DNA of 7,529 nt, taken from assembly GCA_035542815.1 (NCBI GenBank), contig DATKKS010000272.1, forward strand, positions 1 to 7,529, in the 5' to 3' direction. Below, piece after piece: positions 5,417 through 7,529 of the stretch (position 1 is its first letter; each line of letters opens with the position of its first letter). Under the pieces are notes generated by a model. It did not search any database, was not told where the DNA came from, and saw nothing but the letters and a program-made list of their open reading frames with translations. A program made the position numbers and the translations under genes. The stretch is from JACRLI01 sp035542815 (GTDB lineage: Bacteria > Eisenbacteria > RBG-16-71-46 > JACRLI01).

Positions 5417-6042
5417 GACGCGGCGAGTTGGGCGCGCGGGCCTCGGCGCGCGGCGTGCCGCGGTTCCTGCGGCGCGGCGCGATCGCGGGCCTCACCCTCG
5501 CCGCGAGCCTGCTGTTCGCCGCCGGCTGCGCCTACCGCGGCCCGCAGGCCCCGCACGTGAGCCTCGGGCCGGACCTCGGCGCCCTGCGCTCGGCCTTCAA
5601 CGCCGGGGCCGGCTCGGTGCGCGTGGTGCTGCTGCTCTCGCCCACCTGAAGCGTCTGCCTTGGGGGGGCCTCCCAAGTCGCCCAGAGCGTGTTCAACGTG
5701 ATCCCCGGCCGCCACCTGCGCGGGCAGGTGATCTGGGTGCGGACGAGCTGGTTCACCGGGGAGCGGGACGTTCCGGGCGCCACCGCGCGGCTCCTGGATC
5801 CCCGCGTGACCCACTACTGGGACGGCCGGCGCGCGGCGATGAAGGCCTTCCGCCGCGCGCTGGGCGTGGACCGCGATCCGTGGGACATCTACCTCGTGTA
5901 CGGGCCCGCGGCCCGCTGGACCGGCGCCGACCCGCCCGCGCCGGACTTCTGGATGCAGATGCTGGGCGTGCCGCAGGCGCCGGTGTTCGACGCGGAGGAG
6001 TTCGCGGCGCGGGTGCGGATGATGGCGGGGGCGGTGCTGTAG
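5413..6042 (+). CDS. Thioredoxin-like lipoprotein, candidate selenoprotein (in-frame TGA = Sec79, UxxC motif)
   Basis: Read through the TGA at 5647-5649, this is a 209-residue protein. A basic n-region (1-23) and hydrophobic core (24-36) lead to a lipobox-like FAAGC (Cys39), so the product is probably a membrane-anchored lipoprotein facing the periplasm. A first strand, VRVVLLLSP (69-77), runs into T-U-S-V-C-L-G-G-A, placing Sec at 79 and Cys at 82 exactly as a thioredoxin-fold CxxC at the start of helix 1. Downstream, VIWVRTSWFTGERD (102-115), RVTHYWD (125-131) and PWDIYLVYGPAARW (156-169) continue with the same GC-rich codon use, to a TAG at 6040-6042. GTG 5413 overlaps the SDR stop (GTGA), with GGAAGG 10 bases upstream. 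A SECIS-like hairpin follows the TGA. If TGA is a true stop, the gene is a broken Cys-type homologue. Redox function is inferred; the Sec machinery is not in the window. Confidence 0.75.
5654..5686 (+). promoter_or_regulatory. Putative bacterial SECIS hairpin
   Basis: Immediately downstream of the in-frame TGA, CTTGGG (5659-5664) pairs with CCCAAG (5672-5677) around the loop GGGGCCT. TCTG (5654-5657) can pair with CAGA (5683-5686) to extend the stem across an internal loop. The apical loop begins about 15-16 bases after the TGA and opens with G residues. Both are expected of SelB-binding bSECIS elements, although the spacing is at the short end. The hairpin lies inside the reading frame, as bacterial SECIS elements do. 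Confidence 0.55.
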
Positions 6043-6191
6043 TCCTCCCGGATCCTGAGCGGAGTGCTATCATTGATGGCGGGCCGGGATCGCTGAGCCG
6101 GACAAGACTAGAGCCTGTCTCACAAGTGCTCTGACGTGCTAATCTGCTCTCCGACAGCGCCATGGACCTCACAGAAAGCGAGGTCAATGCC
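6043..6191. other. Intergenic region with change of base composition and a possible IS end
   Basis: After the selenoprotein candidate the sequence loses its strong GC bias. CTA followed by GAGCCTGTCTCACAAG (6108-6126) resembles a terminal inverted repeat of IS5/IS1182-type elements. A partial inverted match (TCTCAC read on the minus strand) occurs at about 7149-7154. CTATCAT (6067-6073) looks like a -10 but has no matching -35. No gene is visible. Confidence 0.25.
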
Positions 6192-6971
6192 ATGAACGCC
6201 CAAACGAGGGTGGTGATGGCCCTGACCGCTATGGTCCTTCTTGGGCAGCCAGTCAGGGCGCAGCCCCAGCAGTCATTGATGTTCGCGGTCAGGCAGTGCA
6301 ACGAGTACGCCTTGGAGCTGCACCTCGATCCGCGTCCGTTTCAGGACTTCGTGGGCCCCGGCTTCCCACTTGCGCTCGTGGAAGGGAAGGCACGGGTTGT
6401 CATCATCGTGCATGACTGCTCGCAACTGTGGATCGATGGCCAAGACGAAGGACTCGCGCAGGAAGTCCGGGTCTGGCTATCCATCCGTGGCCTGGAAGAC
6501 GTGCGACCCGTGGTCGGAGCGGAGAGGACTCCGCCGACCCGGACGTGGTTCAGTCTGTTCGAGGGATCCAGCAACCCGCTTGTCTACAAGGTGAAGACTG
6601 CAGCAGGAATCGCCGAGGCTTCGGTCGACAGCGTCATCTTGGATCCTCCGGGGCGCCAGGGAGGCGGGCGAGTCTACCTGAACGGGGATCTGGCACTCTC
6701 GTGGCATGTGCCGTCGCCCGCCGCGCCATCGGCCCGTCTCCTGGGCCTGAACCACGACGTGTTCAGAAGAGACTCCACGGGCAGCGTGGTCCTCAACCAG
6801 ATCCAGGCTGTCATGCACGTGGCAGCCGATACGTCTCCCGGAACTCTCGAAGTCACGGGCCGCCCAGGTGCAGTGCCGTTGATCAGTCCTGGGACCTACC
6901 CGGTCTCGGTGCGCATGTTCTTCCCAATGTGGTCTCGAGCGACGCTGGGCCTATCCCGTCAGACACATTAG
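6192..6971 (+). CDS. Exported protein of unknown family
   Basis: I do not recognise this 259-residue protein. It has a clear Sec signal peptide (MNAQTRVVMALTAMVLLGQP, then VRA before QPQQS, cleavage near residue 23). The mature part has alternating beta-like stretches (ARVVIIVHDCSQLWIDG 67-83, EVRVWLSIRGLEDVRPV 91-107, RVYLNGDLALSWHVP 160-174) and a closing GTYPVSVRMFFPMWSRA (234-250). It has only two cysteines (36 and 76), which could form a disulfide. The ATG at 6192 is preferred to the one at 6162 because AGCGAGG lies eight bases before it and the signal peptide starts there. Codon use is less GC-biased than in the genes to the left, suggesting later acquisition. The stop at 6969-6971 abuts an IS-like terminus, so the C-terminus may have been cut by an insertion. 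Confidence 0.72.
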   Translation: MNAQTRVVMALTAMVLLGQPVRAQPQQSLMFAVRQCNEYALELHLDPRPFQDFVGPGFPLALVEGKARVVIIVHDCSQLWIDGQDEGLAQEVRVWLSIRGLEDVRPVVGAERTPPTRTWFSLFEGSSNPLVYKVKTAAGIAEASVDSVILDPPGRQGGGRVYLNGDLALSWHVPSPAAPSARLLGLNHDVFRRDSTGSVVLNQIQAVMHVAADTSPGTLEVTGRPGAVPLISPGTYPVSVRMFFPMWSRATLGLSRQTH

Positions 6972-6996
6972 GGCTCTTCCGGGAATCGTGTGGGTG
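6972..6996 (+). mobile_element. Possible ISL3-type terminal inverted repeat (remnant)
   Basis: GGCTCTTCCGGGAATCGTGT followed by GGGTG resembles the outer ends of ISL3-family elements, which typically begin GGCTCTTC and contain GTGTGGGT. It starts directly after the stop codon of the exported protein gene, and only this end is present. The assignment rests on memory of the family consensus and is tentative. Confidence 0.3.
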
Positions 6997-7002
6997 ACCG
7001 CA

Positions 7003-7089
7003 GCGAGGCCGGCCACGGCCATCGGCTCGGGGTCGCGGATTCGGGATCAGCGGTGCGAGAAGCGCCCATTGCTCGTCCTTGAGGTCCAT
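7003..7089 (-). pseudogene. IS5-family transposase, N-terminal remnant (DUF4096/IS402-like start)
   Basis: On the minus strand from ATG 7089, the first 29 codons read MDLKDEQWALLAPLIPNPRP followed by RADGRGRPR. This is the conserved N-terminus of IS5-family (IS402/IS427-like, DUF4096) transposases, 'LtDeQWallePLlPpp.....GRGRP'. After codon 29 the family similarity stops abruptly; the expected 'vLnGilWvLRTGa.W..lP' block is absent and the frame runs into the ISL3-like terminus. The gene is therefore truncated to under a tenth of the usual length and is non-functional. CGAGGCGGGAG upstream is a weak ribosome-binding site. It is evidence of past transposition between the two exported-protein genes. 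Confidence 0.72.
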
Positions 7090-7109
7090 GGCTCCCGCCT
7101 CGGCGCCAT

Positions 7110-7139
7110 ATGACGCCGTCGGGGAGCAGCTTGTACGAT
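7110..7139 (+). promoter_or_regulatory. Weak promoter candidate for the FG-GAP gene
   Basis: ATGACG (7110-7115), 18 bases, then TACGAT (7134-7139). The -10 and spacer match the promoter proposed at 486-515; the -35 matches four of six TTGACA bases. It would start transcription near 7146, about 44 bases before the ATG at 7190. It lies in the upstream region of the transposase remnant. Confidence 0.25.
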
Positions 7140-7189
7140 TAACTGGTTCGTGAGATGCTTCTAAGCGAGCCTGGGCAAAGCGAGTACAA

Positions 7190-7529
7190 ATGGTCGTATT
7201 CTGGGGCTGGATAGCTGCCTGGCGCGCCGCCTGGCTCCGCCAAGTCACCCGGGGGAGCAAGCTTGTCCTCGCGCTCCCGGTCCTGCCTATCCTCGCTTCC
7301 ATCCTCGTGCTATCCGCACCGGCCGCCCAAGGCCGGGCCGGACAGCTCTCCTGGGCCCAAGGGGCGAACAGCGGCAAGGTCCTGTTTGCGCCGGCTACGA
7401 ATTGGCGCGTGGCCGCAGATCCGTGGGACATTGTGGCCGCGGACTTAGACGGAGACTCGGCGGTTGACCTTGCCTGCCCGAGCCTGAGCAGGGATAGTGT
7501 CACGGTGCTATGGGGTGACGGACATGGAG
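7190..7529 (+). CDS. Secreted FG-GAP/VCBS repeat protein, partial (C-terminus beyond right edge)
   Basis: The visible 113 residues start MVVFWGWIAAWRAAWLRQVT, a long positively charged n-region, followed by a hydrophobic core (about 25-42: LVLALPVLPILASILVLS) and a likely cleavage after APAAQG/RAG. The mature part enters an FG-GAP/VCBS-type repeat: PWDIVAADLDGDSAVDLA (about 78-95), whose DLDGDSAVDL is the Ca2+-binding DxDGDxxxDL motif, and DSVTVLWGDG at the end, which starts the next strand. Such repeats build beta-propellers in exported or surface proteins, often with a C-terminal sorting tail, which here lies outside the window. AAGCGAG (7178-7184) five bases before the ATG is a weak ribosome-binding site. 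No frame break is seen before the edge. Confidence 0.78.
   Translation, partial: MVVFWGWIAAWRAAWLRQVTRGSKLVLALPVLPILASILVLSAPAAQGRAGQLSWAQGANSGKVLFAPATNWRVAADPWDIVAADLDGDSAVDLACPSLSRDSVTVLWGDGHG

Noticed and set aside
5647..5649. TGA as an ordinary stop ending a 78-residue lipoprotein
   Set aside because: The frame stays open for 130 more codons, a Cys lies three residues after the TGA, and a SECIS-like hairpin follows. A true stop remains the alternative if Sec machinery is absent.
7420..7433. 14-base match (gatccgtgggacat) between the selenoprotein candidate (about 5875) and the FG-GAP gene
   Set aside because: Both encode a DPWDI tetrad in unrelated contexts with no extended similarity, so chance is the simplest explanation.

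Overview
The window is a GC-rich bacterial chromosome segment (roughly 70% G+C by eye, falling to about 60% after ~6100). It carries mostly genes for exported or envelope proteins of little-studied families. A C-terminal tail of the 'SGIYFLRLE...KVVVVR' type (FlgD-Ig/type IX-sorting-like), an FG-GAP protein, DUF2911 and DUF4159 proteins and a UGA-containing redox lipoprotein together suggest an uncultured or FCB-related lineage (Eisenbacteria-like). That placement is inference; there is no rRNA or marker gene here.

Layout. A secreted small protein gene runs leftwards off the left edge (294..1). It is divergent from a DUF2911 exported protein (598-1755), and the ~300 bp between them holds plausible promoters on both strands. 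Next come a zinc-ribbon + DUF2007-like protein (1808-2248), a DUF4159 exported protein (2301-3221) that may be read from a leaderless transcript, and a glycoside-hydrolase-like exported protein (3323-4576). The last appears to have lost its acid/base segment and most of its C-terminal sorting domain, whose last ~25 codons survive out of frame at 4519-4596. A short-chain dehydrogenase follows (4670-5416). It overlaps by four bases a thioredoxin-like lipoprotein gene (5413-6042).

The main discovery candidate is that lipoprotein gene. It is interrupted at 5647-5649 by an in-frame TGA exactly where the first Cys of a CxxC redox motif would be (context SPT-TGA-SVC). The frame continues for another 130 codons with normal codon use, and a hairpin with a G-rich apical loop begins a few bases after the TGA. 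This is the arrangement of a bacterial selenoprotein (UxxC) with its SECIS element. Conventional gene calling would split it into a 78-residue stub and a 117-residue orphan.

Right of 6043 the composition changes. An exported protein of unknown family (6192-6971) is followed directly by what looks like an IS terminus and a 5' remnant of an IS5-family transposase (7089..7003, minus strand). The window ends inside a secreted FG-GAP/VCBS repeat protein gene starting at 7190.
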